From the NCBI RefSeq assembly GCF_002573715.1, contig NZ_PDHM01000008.1, positions 87,351-151,350 on the forward strand: a stretch of 64,000 nucleotides of DNA. The letters are read 5' to 3'. Below are positions 55,891 to 64,000 of this stretch, piece after piece; the first letter of the stretch is position 1, and every line of letters begins with the position of its first letter. The translations under genes and the position numbers were made by a program. The notes under the pieces were generated by a model. That model was given only the letters and a program-made list of their open reading frames with translations, did not search any database and was not told where the DNA came from. Source of the DNA: Paenibacillus sp. EZ-K15 (GTDB lineage: Bacteria; Bacillota; Bacilli; Paenibacillales; Paenibacillaceae).

Positions 55891-57576
55891 TTAGGCACCA
55901 AGGAACATTTTCATGTCATCTTCCACAGTGGTAATGCCGCCGATACCGAAGTTTTCCACGAGGACTTTGGCAACGTTAGGCGACAGGAATGCAGGGAGCG
56001 TAGGGCCCAGATGAATATTTTTAACGCCAAGATATAGCAGGGCAAGCAGCACGATAACCGCTTTTTGCTCATACCAGGCAATGTTATAGGAAATCGGCAA
56101 ATCATTAATATCCTCAAGGCCGAATACTTCCTTCAGCTTCAATGCAATCACGACTAGGGAGTAAGAATCATTGCATTGACCAGCGTCCAGGACCCGCGGA
56201 ATGCCGCCGATTTCGCCTAGATCCAGTTTATTGTATTTGTATTTGGCACAGCCTGCAGTTAGAATGACCGTGTCTGTTGGAAGTTCAGCCGCAAAATCGG
56301 TGTAATAGTTGCGGGATTTCATCCGTCCATCGCAGCCGGCCATGACGAAGAAGCGGCGGATCGCCCCGGATTTCACGGCATCGACGACTTGATCGGCCAC
56401 GTTCATCACAGCGGCATGAGCGAAACCGCCGATGATCTCACCCGTTTCAAGTTCCGTTGGAGCTGGGCATCCTTTCGCTTGCTCGATTAGTAGCGAGAAG
56501 TCTTTGGGAGCACCGTCTTTTCCTTCTGGAATATGGCGGACACCCGGAAACCCAGTGTTGCCTGTTGTATATATACGGTCCTTATAACTGTCTTTTGGCG
56601 GAACGATACAGTTGGTCGTCATTAATATCGGTCCGTTAAAGGCTGCGAATTCGCTATTCTGCTTCCACCACGCATTCCCGTAATTGCCTACAAAATGATC
56701 ATATTTCTTGAATGCCGGATAATAGTGGGCAGGCAGCATTTCACTGTGCGTGTACACGTCCACGCCGGTTCCTTCCGTCTGCTTCAGCAGCTCCTCCAAA
56801 TCCTTCAGATCATGGCCGCTGATGAGAATGCCGGGCCGGTTTCTTACCCCGATATTTACCTTCGTAATTTCCGGATTTCCGTAAACCGAGGTGTTCGCTT
56901 CATCAAGCATCGCCATTGCGTTTACGCCGTATTTACCGGTTTCCATCGTCAAAGCTACCAGATCCTGCACTTCAAGGCTGTCGTCAAGCGTGGCGGCAAG
57001 TGCACGGCGCATAAAACGGTTTAGTTCGTTATCATCCTTCTCGAGATGAAGCGCGTGGTACGTATAAGCAGCCATCCCCTTCAAGCCGTAAGTAATCAAT
57101 TCGCGCAGCGATCGGATGTCTTCATTGCGAGTCGAGAGGACACCAACCGTACGTGCTTTTTCATCAAAAGAAACTTCGTTATCCGCATGCCAGACGGCGG
57201 CATCAGGGAGATTGGCGGTTCCTTCCGGATATTGTTCGTTATAATAGGTGCGCACCTCGCCGCGGAGCTCTATCGCTTCCCGGATTCTTCCCACAAAAAC
57301 CTCGCGGTCAAAGTTGGCGTTCGTAATCGTTGCAAACAAGGAGTCCATCATAAACAGCGATACGCGCTGTTCAAGCACCTCCGGCAGCCGGACATCCAGA
57401 CTGAGAAAAGAGATACCTTTCAGCAGATAAATCAACAAATCCTGTAGGTTTGCCACATCATGCGGTTTGCCGCATACTCCGACAATGGTGCAGCCTGTTC
57501 CTTTGGATGCTTCCTGACATTGAAAGCAGAACATGGACGGCTGATGCTTTAAGGTCTCTTGGGCGTTGTTATTCAT
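55891..57576 (-). CDS. hcp: Hybrid cluster protein (hydroxylamine/NO reductase)
   Basis: Minus strand, ATG 57576 with GGGAGGAG upstream. About 561 residues. The N-terminal cluster motif Cys17-X2-Cys20-X8-Cys29-X5-Cys35 ([19 protein letters not shown]) is the spacing of Hcp proteins with a 4Fe-4S cluster. Conserved Hcp segments include [45 protein letters not shown] and [11 protein letters not shown]. Hcp reduces NO or hydroxylamine in nitrosative stress. No Hcr reductase gene is adjacent; the divergent ferredoxin oxidoreductase may supply electrons. Two FNR-type boxes lie upstream. Confidence 0.93.
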   Translation of the reverse strand: MNNNAQETLKHQPSMFCFQCQEASKGTGCTIVGVCGKPHDVANLQDLLIYLLKGISFLSLDVRLPEVLEQRVSLFMMDSLFATITNANFDREVFVGRIREAIELRGEVRTYYNEQYPEGTANLPDAAVWHADNEVSFDEKARTVGVLSTRNEDIRSLRELITYGLKGMAAYTYHALHLEKDDNELNRFMRRALAATLDDSLEVQDLVALTMETGKYGVNAMAMLDEANTSVYGNPEITKVNIGVRNRPGILISGHDLKDLEELLKQTEGTGVDVYTHSEMLPAHYYPAFKKYDHFVGNYGNAWWKQNSEFAAFNGPILMTTNCIVPPKDSYKDRIYTTGNTGFPGVRHIPEGKDGAPKDFSLLIEQAKGCPAPTELETGEIIGGFAHAAVMNVADQVVDAVKSGAIRRFFVMAGCDGRMKSRNYYTDFAAELPTDTVILTAGCAKYKYNKLDLGEIGGIPRVLDAGQCNDSYSLVVIALKLKEVFGLEDINDLPISYNIAWYEQKAVIVLLALLYLGVKNIHLGPTLPAFLSPNVAKVLVENFGIGGITTVEDDMKMFLGA

Positions 57577-57682
57577 TATTTTCTCCTCCCGGTTTCGTGA
57601 ATTCACTGTCGTTAAAGTCAGTATAAGATTGCCTTGCAATTGGACTGTTGAAGACAGTATACTTCGCTCACACAACCGACAT

Positions 57683-57725
57683 AGTGATTGGAATCACAAT
57701 TTCTTAAGTAGTGAGTTTAATCACA
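57683..57725. promoter_or_regulatory. Two FNR/CRP-type sites between hcp and the oxidoreductase genes
   Basis: AGTGATTGGAATCACA (57683-57698) and AGTGAGTTTAATCACA (57710-57725), both AGTGA-N6-TCACA, centres 27 bp apart, in the divergent promoter region. Confidence 0.75.
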
Positions 57726-57787
57726 AACCTGGTCCGTTTCTTCTTTTAAACTGGAATTAATGACCTAAGAAGAAATGAGGAGAGAAC

Positions 57788-58810
57788 ATGTCGATTTTAC
57801 CTCAAAAGAATGAACTGGGATTTTTCGAGATCCGTCTCGAATCCATCGGCGGGCTTGGCGCCAATCTGGCCGGAAAAATGCTGGCCGAAGCCGGGGTCAC
57901 CGGCTCCGGACTTAACGGTTCGAATTTTTCCAGCTATGGTTCGGAGAAAAAAGGGTCGCCAGTGAAGAGTTTCGTAAGGTTCTGCGATTCCGAGGTGGAA
58001 ATCCGCGATCACAGTCCCATTGAGCAGCCGCATGTCGTTGGTGTATTTCATGAAGCATTGTATAAGACGGTAGATGTCGTAAGCGGATTACAGACTGATG
58101 GAACGGTGCTTGTGAATACGGCGCGAGGCCTTTCCGAAGTGGCCGTTGATCTGAACATGACGCAGGGAACGCTGACCGTAGTTGATGCGCTGAAAATTTC
58201 CGTTGAGGAAAAAACCAAAGTGAATACGGCAATGCTGGGGGCTTTGTTCCGGATTTGCAGCTTCCTAAACCCGGACGATATGCGGCAGGTGATCCGCACA
58301 ACGTTTGAGAAAAAGCTGCCCCACCTCGTGGAAGCGAATTTGCGGACTTTTGACAGAGGATATAACGAAGTCCAGTTCCTTTCCTTGGGAAATGGCTCAG
58401 ATCTTATAGACAAAATCGCTTTCGCAAGACCGCAGCCGATTCTTGGATATGAAACGCAGGAGCTGGGCGGGATTCTGAATGTTACGGCGAACAGTGTCCT
58501 GAAGGATCTTAGCGGCTCCCGGCAGGGATATTTGCCAGAGTATAAGATAGAGGACTGCATTAACTGTGCCGCCTGCGATACGGTATGTCCGGATTTCTGC
58601 ATCGTGTGGGAGAAGAAACCGGATAAGCGCGGGAATATGCAGATGTTTATGAAAGGTATCGATTATCAGTATTGCAAAGGCTGCCTGAAGTGTATCGAAG
58701 CTTGCCCGACCACCGCTTTAGCTGCCATGTTAGAAGAGCCGTATTATGCGGAGCAGCACCGTGTGCCGCAATCATTTCCCTATTTAACTGCGGAGGGAGT
58801 CAGATCATGA
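57788..58810 (+). CDS. 2-oxoacid:ferredoxin oxidoreductase gamma subunit with ferredoxin domain
   Basis: 340 residues from ATG 57788 (GAGGAGAG). The N-terminal 200 residues are a gamma domain (GFFEIRLESIGGLGANLAGKMLAEAG, GSNFSSYGSEKKGSPVKSFV). After a linker, two 4Fe-4S motifs follow: CINCAACDTVCPDFC and CKGCLKCIEACPTTAL. This is the ferredoxin-fused delta/gamma arrangement of PorG/PorD-type subunits. The stop overlaps the next ATG (ATGA). Confidence 0.9.
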   Translation: MSILPQKNELGFFEIRLESIGGLGANLAGKMLAEAGVTGSGLNGSNFSSYGSEKKGSPVKSFVRFCDSEVEIRDHSPIEQPHVVGVFHEALYKTVDVVSGLQTDGTVLVNTARGLSEVAVDLNMTQGTLTVVDALKISVEEKTKVNTAMLGALFRICSFLNPDDMRQVIRTTFEKKLPHLVEANLRTFDRGYNEVQFLSLGNGSDLIDKIAFARPQPILGYETQELGGILNVTANSVLKDLSGSRQGYLPEYKIEDCINCAACDTVCPDFCIVWEKKPDKRGNMQMFMKGIDYQYCKGCLKCIEACPTTALAAMLEEPYYAEQHRVPQSFPYLTAEGVRS

Positions 58811-61104
58811 ATATGCAAATTCAAGAAACAACGGAGAAAAAGCTGGCGGCCGCTCAAACGGCAGTCTTCGAATCGGGCAACGAAATGGCTGCCATGGCGG
58901 CTGCCCAGATTAACTATCACATTATGGGTTATTTTCCGATTACGCCATCTACGGAAATCGCCCAATATCTTGACATGATGCGTACACGCGGCGAACATGA
59001 CATCAAGCTGATTCCAGCTGACGGCGAACATGGATCGGCGGGGATTTGCTACGGTGCGGCCGCAGCCGGAGCACGGGTATTCAATGCTACCAGCGCGAAT
59101 GGTTTCCTGTATATGATCGAACAGCTTCCTGTGCAGGCGGGCACACGTTTCCCGATGGTCATGAATTTGGTGACGCGTGCAGTCAGCGGACCGCTGGATA
59201 TTCGTGGTGACCATTCGGATCTTTACTACGGTCTGAATACCGGCTGGGTGATTTTGACCGCACGTTCACCGCAGGCAGTTTATGACATGAATATCATGGC
59301 GCTGCGTATCGCGGAACATGAAGACGTACGCCTGCCGGTCATTGTAGCTTACGACGGATTTTTCACTTCGCACCAGAAACGCCGGGTACAAATATTTACG
59401 AACCGGGAAACCGTTCAGGAGTTTGTAGGGGAAAAGGCGCCTGAATATCCACATGTGCTGGACGAGAACAACCCGATCGTTGTTGGGGCTTATATGAACG
59501 GCGACGATTTGATGAACAACCACTTCCAACAGTCAAACGCCATGTATCGTGCGGGAGAGGTGTTCAAGGAAGTGGCAGAGGAATACGCAGCTTTATCCGG
59601 AAGATCCTATTCGCCGCTTGATCTGTACCGAATGGAAGACGCGGAGGTGGCTTTATTCCTGCTCAATTCGGCGGCCGAATCCTCCAAAGACGTCGTGGAT
59701 CGGCTGCGGGCGAAAGGAATAAAAGCGGGCATAATCAGCCCGAATATTCTCCGGCCGTTCCCGGCAAGAGAAATCCGCGAGGCGTTGACAGGTGTCAAAG
59801 CACTACTGGTTGGCGAACGTGCCGATTCTTACGGTGCACACGGAGCCAATCTGACCCATGAGGTCAAAGCGGCCCTGCAGGAAATCCGGGGTCCGCAGCC
59901 TATTGTGCTGTCCCGCATATTTGGTCTTGGCGGGAAAGACTATTACGCGGATGACGCGGAAGCTTTTTTTGCCTTGACGATCGAGGCCATGGAGCTCGGT
60001 TATGCCAAAGTGCCGTTTGATTATTACGGCCAAACACCGGGAGCTGAGCAGCAAAGGCTGCAGCCGGTCATTGCCCCGATGAATGGAGACAGCTTTAAAT
60101 CTGGCCTGATCACCGTAAAGGTGGATGAAGAGACAAGTAAACTATCCGTTAAAGTACCGCCGATGCGGGCGCTTGCCGCGAAACCGAAACGGTTTGCTTC
60201 CGGTCACGGAGCCTGCCCGGGCTGCGGTATTTTCCCGGCGCTGGAGCTCTTTTTCAAAGGGATTGAAGGCAATGTCGTTACTTTATTCCATACCGGCTGC
60301 GCTTATATCACAACAACGGGTTATCCGTATAACTCGCATAAGCAGAGCTTCATTCATAATTTGTTCCAGAACGGACCGGCTACTTTATCCGGCACGGTAG
60401 AAGCGTTCCTTGAGAAGAAACGCCGCGGGGAAATCGAAGTTCCTGAGGATTTCACTTTTGTGATGGTGACCGGCGACGGCGGCATGGACATCGGGATGGG
60501 TTCGGCCATCGGGACGGCGCTGCGGGGCCATAATCTGATCATTCTGGAATATGATAATGAAGGCTATATGAACACCGGTGCACAGCTTTCGTATTCTACA
60601 CCATTAGGACACATGACCAGTACGTCGGGTGTCGGCAAACAGCAGCAGGGCAAAGCGTTCCATCACAAAGATACGGTACAAATGATGGCGGCGGCACATA
60701 TTCCGTATGTATTCACGGGGACGGAAGCATTCCCGCAGGATCTTGTGAAAAAGGCGGCAAAAGCGCAGTGGTACGCTCAGAATGTAGGTACTGTCTACGG
60801 CAAACTGCTGATCACATGCCCGCTGAACTGGAAATCGAGCGACAAGGATGGGGAGAACATCGTCCGCGCGGCCGTGAATTCAAACTTCTTCCCACTGTAT
60901 GAAGTGGAGCAAGGAGAAACGAACATTACGTACGATCCTGAAGCGAAGAAAAAACAGGTACCGCTCAGCGACTGGCTGAAATATATGGGCAAATCAAGAC
61001 ATCTGCTCAAGGAAGAAAACAAAGTAATGCTTGGCGAATTTGAAAAAGAAGTGGAGCGGCGCTGGTCGATTCTGAAAGCGAAACACGAGAACCCACTGCT
61101 ATAA
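58807..61104 (+). CDS. 2-oxoacid:ferredoxin oxidoreductase, fused alpha and beta subunits
   Basis: ATG 58807 overlaps the previous stop. 765 residues. Residues about 20-410 are the alpha (pyrimidine-binding) domain, starting GNEMAAMAAAQINYHIMGYFPITPSTEIA, with a domain II including LVGERADSYGAHGAN. Residues about 470-765 are the beta (TPP) domain with GHGACPGCGIFPALE, GDGGMDIGMGSAIGTAL and NEGYMNTGAQ. Together with the gamma/delta gene it forms a complete enzyme oxidising pyruvate or another 2-oxoacid with ferredoxin. Fused alpha-beta is less common than separate genes. Confidence 0.9.
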   Translation: MNMQIQETTEKKLAAAQTAVFESGNEMAAMAAAQINYHIMGYFPITPSTEIAQYLDMMRTRGEHDIKLIPADGEHGSAGICYGAAAAGARVFNATSANGFLYMIEQLPVQAGTRFPMVMNLVTRAVSGPLDIRGDHSDLYYGLNTGWVILTARSPQAVYDMNIMALRIAEHEDVRLPVIVAYDGFFTSHQKRRVQIFTNRETVQEFVGEKAPEYPHVLDENNPIVVGAYMNGDDLMNNHFQQSNAMYRAGEVFKEVAEEYAALSGRSYSPLDLYRMEDAEVALFLLNSAAESSKDVVDRLRAKGIKAGIISPNILRPFPAREIREALTGVKALLVGERADSYGAHGANLTHEVKAALQEIRGPQPIVLSRIFGLGGKDYYADDAEAFFALTIEAMELGYAKVPFDYYGQTPGAEQQRLQPVIAPMNGDSFKSGLITVKVDEETSKLSVKVPPMRALAAKPKRFASGHGACPGCGIFPALELFFKGIEGNVVTLFHTGCAYITTTGYPYNSHKQSFIHNLFQNGPATLSGTVEAFLEKKRRGEIEVPEDFTFVMVTGDGGMDIGMGSAIGTALRGHNLIILEYDNEGYMNTGAQLSYSTPLGHMTSTSGVGKQQQGKAFHHKDTVQMMAAAHIPYVFTGTEAFPQDLVKKAAKAQWYAQNVGTVYGKLLITCPLNWKSSDKDGENIVRAAVNSNFFPLYEVEQGETNITYDPEAKKKQVPLSDWLKYMGKSRHLLKEENKVMLGEFEKEVERRWSILKAKHENPLL

Positions 61105-61144
61105 AATATTCAATACAGCATACTAGGATTTACAGCAGACATTC

Positions 61145-61175
61145 AACCAAGGGATTTGTATCCCTTGGTTTTAAT
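61145..61175 (+). terminator. Intrinsic terminator after the oxidoreductase genes
   Basis: AACCAAGGGA pairs with TCCCTTGGTT around a 6-nt loop; TTAATATTTT follows. Confidence 0.85.
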
Positions 61176-61315
61176 ATTTTCATTCGTTGTCTATGGTTGT
61201 ACGGAGTTTGCGGTCTAGCCTCATCGAGCAAATGGCTACGAAGAACTATAACCCAAGAGGTGCTTTTTAAGTTATAATAGTAAAAAATTTATGCAAATAC
61301 GTGGGAGGGTTGATC

Positions 61316-63580
61316 ATGCAGAGATCCTGGTACAAGCGTCTATTGCTCTCCTATATGCCCATTTTTGTTATTGTGATTACCTTTATATTTTTTGTTTTCT
61401 TTCAGCTGTTCAGCGAACAGAGTCGCCGGGAGGCCCTTAACGCCAATAAATCGCTTTCCTTGCAAGCGATGCGCATGGTGGATACGTCCCTGAAGGTGAT
61501 CGACAATATGATCGTTCTTGAGAGCATCAATAGTAAGGCTTTGAACGATTTTTTTGAATCTTCTGCCGTGAGCGATCCATATATCAATATCCAAGCTGTT
61601 AAGAAGCTCAAGGAGATCATTAATTATTATCCCTTGATTGATTCGATTTATCTGGTGAGGAATTCTGACGGCTATGTGCTCAGCGATGCGACGAATGGAT
61701 ACATAAGTACATATCCGGACCATGAATTTATTGAGCAATATCAAGTATCGAAAACGCCGAAATGGACAGGCGCGAGAAACTTTGAACAATTTAAAATGAA
61801 AGGCGGCAAACAGGTGGTCAGCCTGGTCAGAGGATCGCCTTATATGAAAAACGACTTTGGCATGATTGTCGTCAATGTGAGCGCGGAATCCTTGAACAAG
61901 CTTACCCAAGAGATGCTGGATTCCAAGATGAGTTTCATTCAGGTTCAGGATGCTTCCGGAAATCATTTGTTCGGCACCTCGATGGATCGTCCGCCATCCC
62001 AAGTCAATTCCCAGTATGTATCAAGCTATACGAATTGGAAATATGGCAGCGGTTTGTTGAACAACAGTTTTGTAAGCGCTATCTCTTATTTGTATAACCT
62101 TTGGTTTATCATCGGTCTTGGCATGATTGCCATCGGCTTCCTATGGATGATTTATGTTTCCAGGCGCAACTCCAAGCCAATTGAGGCAATTGCCGCCCGA
62201 TTCAGCAGCTATTCGCTTCCAGTGGTGAGAGGAGGTCGGTGGAAGGGGAAGCCGGATGAATTTGCTTTTATTGAATCCGCCTTTGACAACATACTGGAAC
62301 AATCCAAGGAATATCAGGAGAAATACAGGGAGGACCTCCATGTCAGGACCCGGTATATGTTCCGCCAGTTGATCGAAGGGGATTCGCATCTGTCTATTTC
62401 CGAATGGAAATCGGAAGCGGTTCGGCTGAATTTGCCGCTGCCGCTCGATCGATATCGTATCCTCATCCTTGAAATCGATAAGTATGGCGATTTCTGCCGG
62501 GACTATTCCAAAGCCGATCAAGATCTGCTTAAATTCACCCTGCGGACGGTCGTGGATGAGATCGCTTCGAAAAAGGACTGCCGGCTGTGGTCGGAATGGA
62601 CTTCACCTTCCAATCTGTCCATTATGCTGTTTGAAGAACAGGGTCAGGACAAGTTCGAGGAGGCCGTACTGGTCCCGGTTGCAGAACAAATCCTCGCATG
62701 GACGCACCAAAACTTGAAATTTACGATTACGATTGGCATAGGCGGATCCACAGATCAAATTGGCGATATTCCGCAATCTTTTAAAGATGCGATGCAAGCC
62801 TTAAAGTATAAAATCGTGCTCGGTGAAAACCGGCTGATCCGCAGCGAGGATATTTCGAGCCATGGCATCGTCGAGGTTTATACGCATTTGGGAGAAATTC
62901 GCTCGATTATCCAGTCCTTCAGAATGCTGAAAGAGCATTGGAGCGATGATTACGATCAATGGTTTGAACAGCTGAAGAACAGCTTCCTGACCAATGATGA
63001 AATATTCAGCTTAATGAATTACATGATCTATTATATCGGCCGCGAAATGTCGGGACTGGGCAAGGAAATTTACAACAAGTGGATACAGGAGGGATTGCCG
63101 AAGCTGACAGTAAAGGTAGACAATTCTTACTCCTTGGAGCAGCTGAGACAGGAAATCAAACAAGTGCTGACGGATCATTATGAACAGATGAAACAGATTC
63201 AGGATGGAAACCAATACTCCAATATGATCAGAAACATATGCAGCTTAATCGAGCGCGATTATGCCAATCCGGATCTTTCCCTTGAAATGCTGGGGGAACA
63301 GTATCAGCTGAGCGCCAAATATGTAAGTAAATTGTTTAAGGAAAACACCGGACAAAGGTTCGTTGATTTCCTGATCGATATTCGAATGAAGGAAGCGAAG
63401 CGGCTGCTGACGGAAACGGACTATTCCGTGCAGGAGATTGCAGAGCGGGTCGGATACGCCCACGCCATTTCGTTTACCCGCGTTTTCAAGAGGACGGCTG
63501 GAGTTACCCCGGGCGAATACCGGAATAACCGGAAGGCACAGCAGCGTGGAGAAAATGATTCAGTAGTAGAAAACGGTTAA
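61316..63580 (+). CDS. Membrane-bound AraC-family regulator
   Basis: ATG 61316 with GGGAGGG upstream (GTG 61301 overlaps that site). 754 residues. Membrane helix 1 (about 12-32), an extracellular Cache-like region, and helix 2 (about 260-282). A cytosolic linker domain comes next, then a C-terminal AraC HTH pair: YANPDLSLEMLGEQYQLSAKYVSKLFKENTG and YSVQEIAERVGYAHAISFTRVFKRTAGVTPGEYR. Such proteins in Paenibacillus regulate the sugar ABC transporter that follows, as here. Confidence 0.92.
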   Translation: MQRSWYKRLLLSYMPIFVIVITFIFFVFFQLFSEQSRREALNANKSLSLQAMRMVDTSLKVIDNMIVLESINSKALNDFFESSAVSDPYINIQAVKKLKEIINYYPLIDSIYLVRNSDGYVLSDATNGYISTYPDHEFIEQYQVSKTPKWTGARNFEQFKMKGGKQVVSLVRGSPYMKNDFGMIVVNVSAESLNKLTQEMLDSKMSFIQVQDASGNHLFGTSMDRPPSQVNSQYVSSYTNWKYGSGLLNNSFVSAISYLYNLWFIIGLGMIAIGFLWMIYVSRRNSKPIEAIAARFSSYSLPVVRGGRWKGKPDEFAFIESAFDNILEQSKEYQEKYREDLHVRTRYMFRQLIEGDSHLSISEWKSEAVRLNLPLPLDRYRILILEIDKYGDFCRDYSKADQDLLKFTLRTVVDEIASKKDCRLWSEWTSPSNLSIMLFEEQGQDKFEEAVLVPVAEQILAWTHQNLKFTITIGIGGSTDQIGDIPQSFKDAMQALKYKIVLGENRLIRSEDISSHGIVEVYTHLGEIRSIIQSFRMLKEHWSDDYDQWFEQLKNSFLTNDEIFSLMNYMIYYIGREMSGLGKEIYNKWIQEGLPKLTVKVDNSYSLEQLRQEIKQVLTDHYEQMKQIQDGNQYSNMIRNICSLIERDYANPDLSLEMLGEQYQLSAKYVSKLFKENTGQRFVDFLIDIRMKEAKRLLTETDYSVQEIAERVGYAHAISFTRVFKRTAGVTPGEYRNNRKAQQRGENDSVVENG

Positions 63581-63610
63581 GGCGGCGATCATGCATCGCT
63601 GCCTTTTTTG
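63578..63610 (+). terminator. Intrinsic terminator after the regulator gene
   Basis: AAGGCGGCGAT pairs with ATCGCTGCCTTTTTT around CATGC. Confidence 0.8.
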
Positions 63611-63804
63611 ATTGAGAACGAACCCGCTGTTAAGGCGTTCCGTCCGCCTGGAATGAACCCTGATTCGCTTTCTATGAGGAGGCCCAGGCGAAAATGGTTA
63701 GTCGTTTTTATTTTTGTTTCTTGTTGCCGGATGACATTGTTGTATACACTCGGTTTACATCGCAAGGACCTGAAAGTAGGAATGGACGAAAGGAGTTAAC
63801 CCGC

Positions 63805-64000
63805 ATGCCGAGACTGAACGCTAGGCTTCAAACCGAACCAAGCCTGGAACCGAAACCTCCCATAATATTGAAAGCGCTGCCAGAAGTGAAGAAAGGAAGG
63901 TCCAGAGGAAAACAAATTAAGCGTCATTGGCAGCTGTATCTCGTTCTCTTGTTACCCGTTCTTTATTTGATTATTTTCAAGTACATACCGATGGCCGGTA
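63805..64000 (+). CDS. LplB-type ABC transporter permease (5' part)
   Basis: ATG 63805 with AAGGAG upstream; the gene runs off the right edge. A Pro/Lys-rich N-terminus precedes the first membrane helix, HWQLYLVLLLPVLYLIIFKY then IPMAG, the characteristic opening of LplB-family carbohydrate permeases. Probably the first gene of a sugar import operon controlled by the upstream AraC protein. Confidence 0.85.
   Translation, partial: MPRLNARLQTEPSLEPKPPIILKALPEVKKGRSRGKQIKRHWQLYLVLLLPVLYLIIFKYIPMAG

Noticed and set aside
1..64000. CRISPR arrays, tRNA and rRNA genes
   Set aside because: No regularly spaced repeats, cloverleaf-like sequences or conserved rRNA segments were seen.

Overview
The window looks like a chromosomal segment from a low-to-moderate GC Gram-positive, most likely Paenibacillus. 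Inference rests on three things. The order DUF3048 lipoprotein / YerC-type regulator / DgkB-type lipid kinase / RlmCD-type 23S rRNA methyltransferase resembles the yer region of Bacillales. A membrane-bound AraC regulator sits directly ahead of an LplB-type sugar ABC permease. SD sequences and many TTG/GTG starts are Firmicute-like. No rRNA, tRNA or CRISPR array was seen.

Layout. 1-4.9 kb: start of a DoxX-type gene under two FNR/CRP-type palindromes, two small secreted or anchored proteins, and a decayed IS3-family element sitting inside the loop of an intrinsic terminator. 4.9-14.7 kb: conserved core genes (DUF3048 lipoprotein, DUF47/PiT phosphate pair, CorA, YrhK-like protein, low-complexity protein, YerC, CbiX-type chelatase, diacylglycerol kinase, RlmCD). 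14.8-42.5 kb: a visibly AT-rich accessory island. A dead integrase remnant lies at its left edge and a phage terminase small-subunit fragment near its right edge. It carries a cytosine-5 methyltransferase, then an operon of MORC/MutL-like ATPase, Z1 helicase-like ATPase, PD-(D/E)XK nuclease-like protein and AIPR protein. After a terminator come a HhH-GPD DNA glycosylase and a second Z1 protein, then an unrecognised three-gene operon ending in a four-helix membrane protein. Beyond are XRE and TPR regulators, NERD and broken HNH genes, a broken SUKH gene, a secreted beta-propeller containing a G10 tract, and a SLATT-like gene with two other small membrane proteins, two of the three sharing a duplicated leader.

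42.5-55.6 kb: truncated GNAT, VTT/DedA protein, two-component system, truncated radical SAM gene and IS630 fragment, a secreted CBM/crystallin/lytic-transglycosylase-like protein, a possible secreted beta pore former, and a class C beta-lactamase-fold serine hydrolase whose long leader has a five-codon uORF and an intrinsic terminator. Then come a promoter with a CsoR/RcnR-like G-tract operator, an FAD oxidoreductase and an EamA exporter. 55.9-61.1 kb: hybrid cluster protein divergent from a two-gene 2-oxoacid:ferredoxin oxidoreductase, with two FNR/CRP-type boxes between them. 61.3 kb to the end: AraC-type sensor-regulator and the start of an ABC sugar permease.

The island genes probably act as a restriction/phage-defence cluster. 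The methyltransferase would mark self DNA, the ATPase/Z1/nuclease/AIPR proteins would attack unmarked DNA, and the glycosylase may repair T:G mismatches from deaminated 5-methylcytosine. FNR-type boxes at three promoters link the DoxX, radical SAM and Hcp/oxidoreductase genes to oxygen or nitrosative signals. All functions are inferred from sequence recognition; no searches were run.
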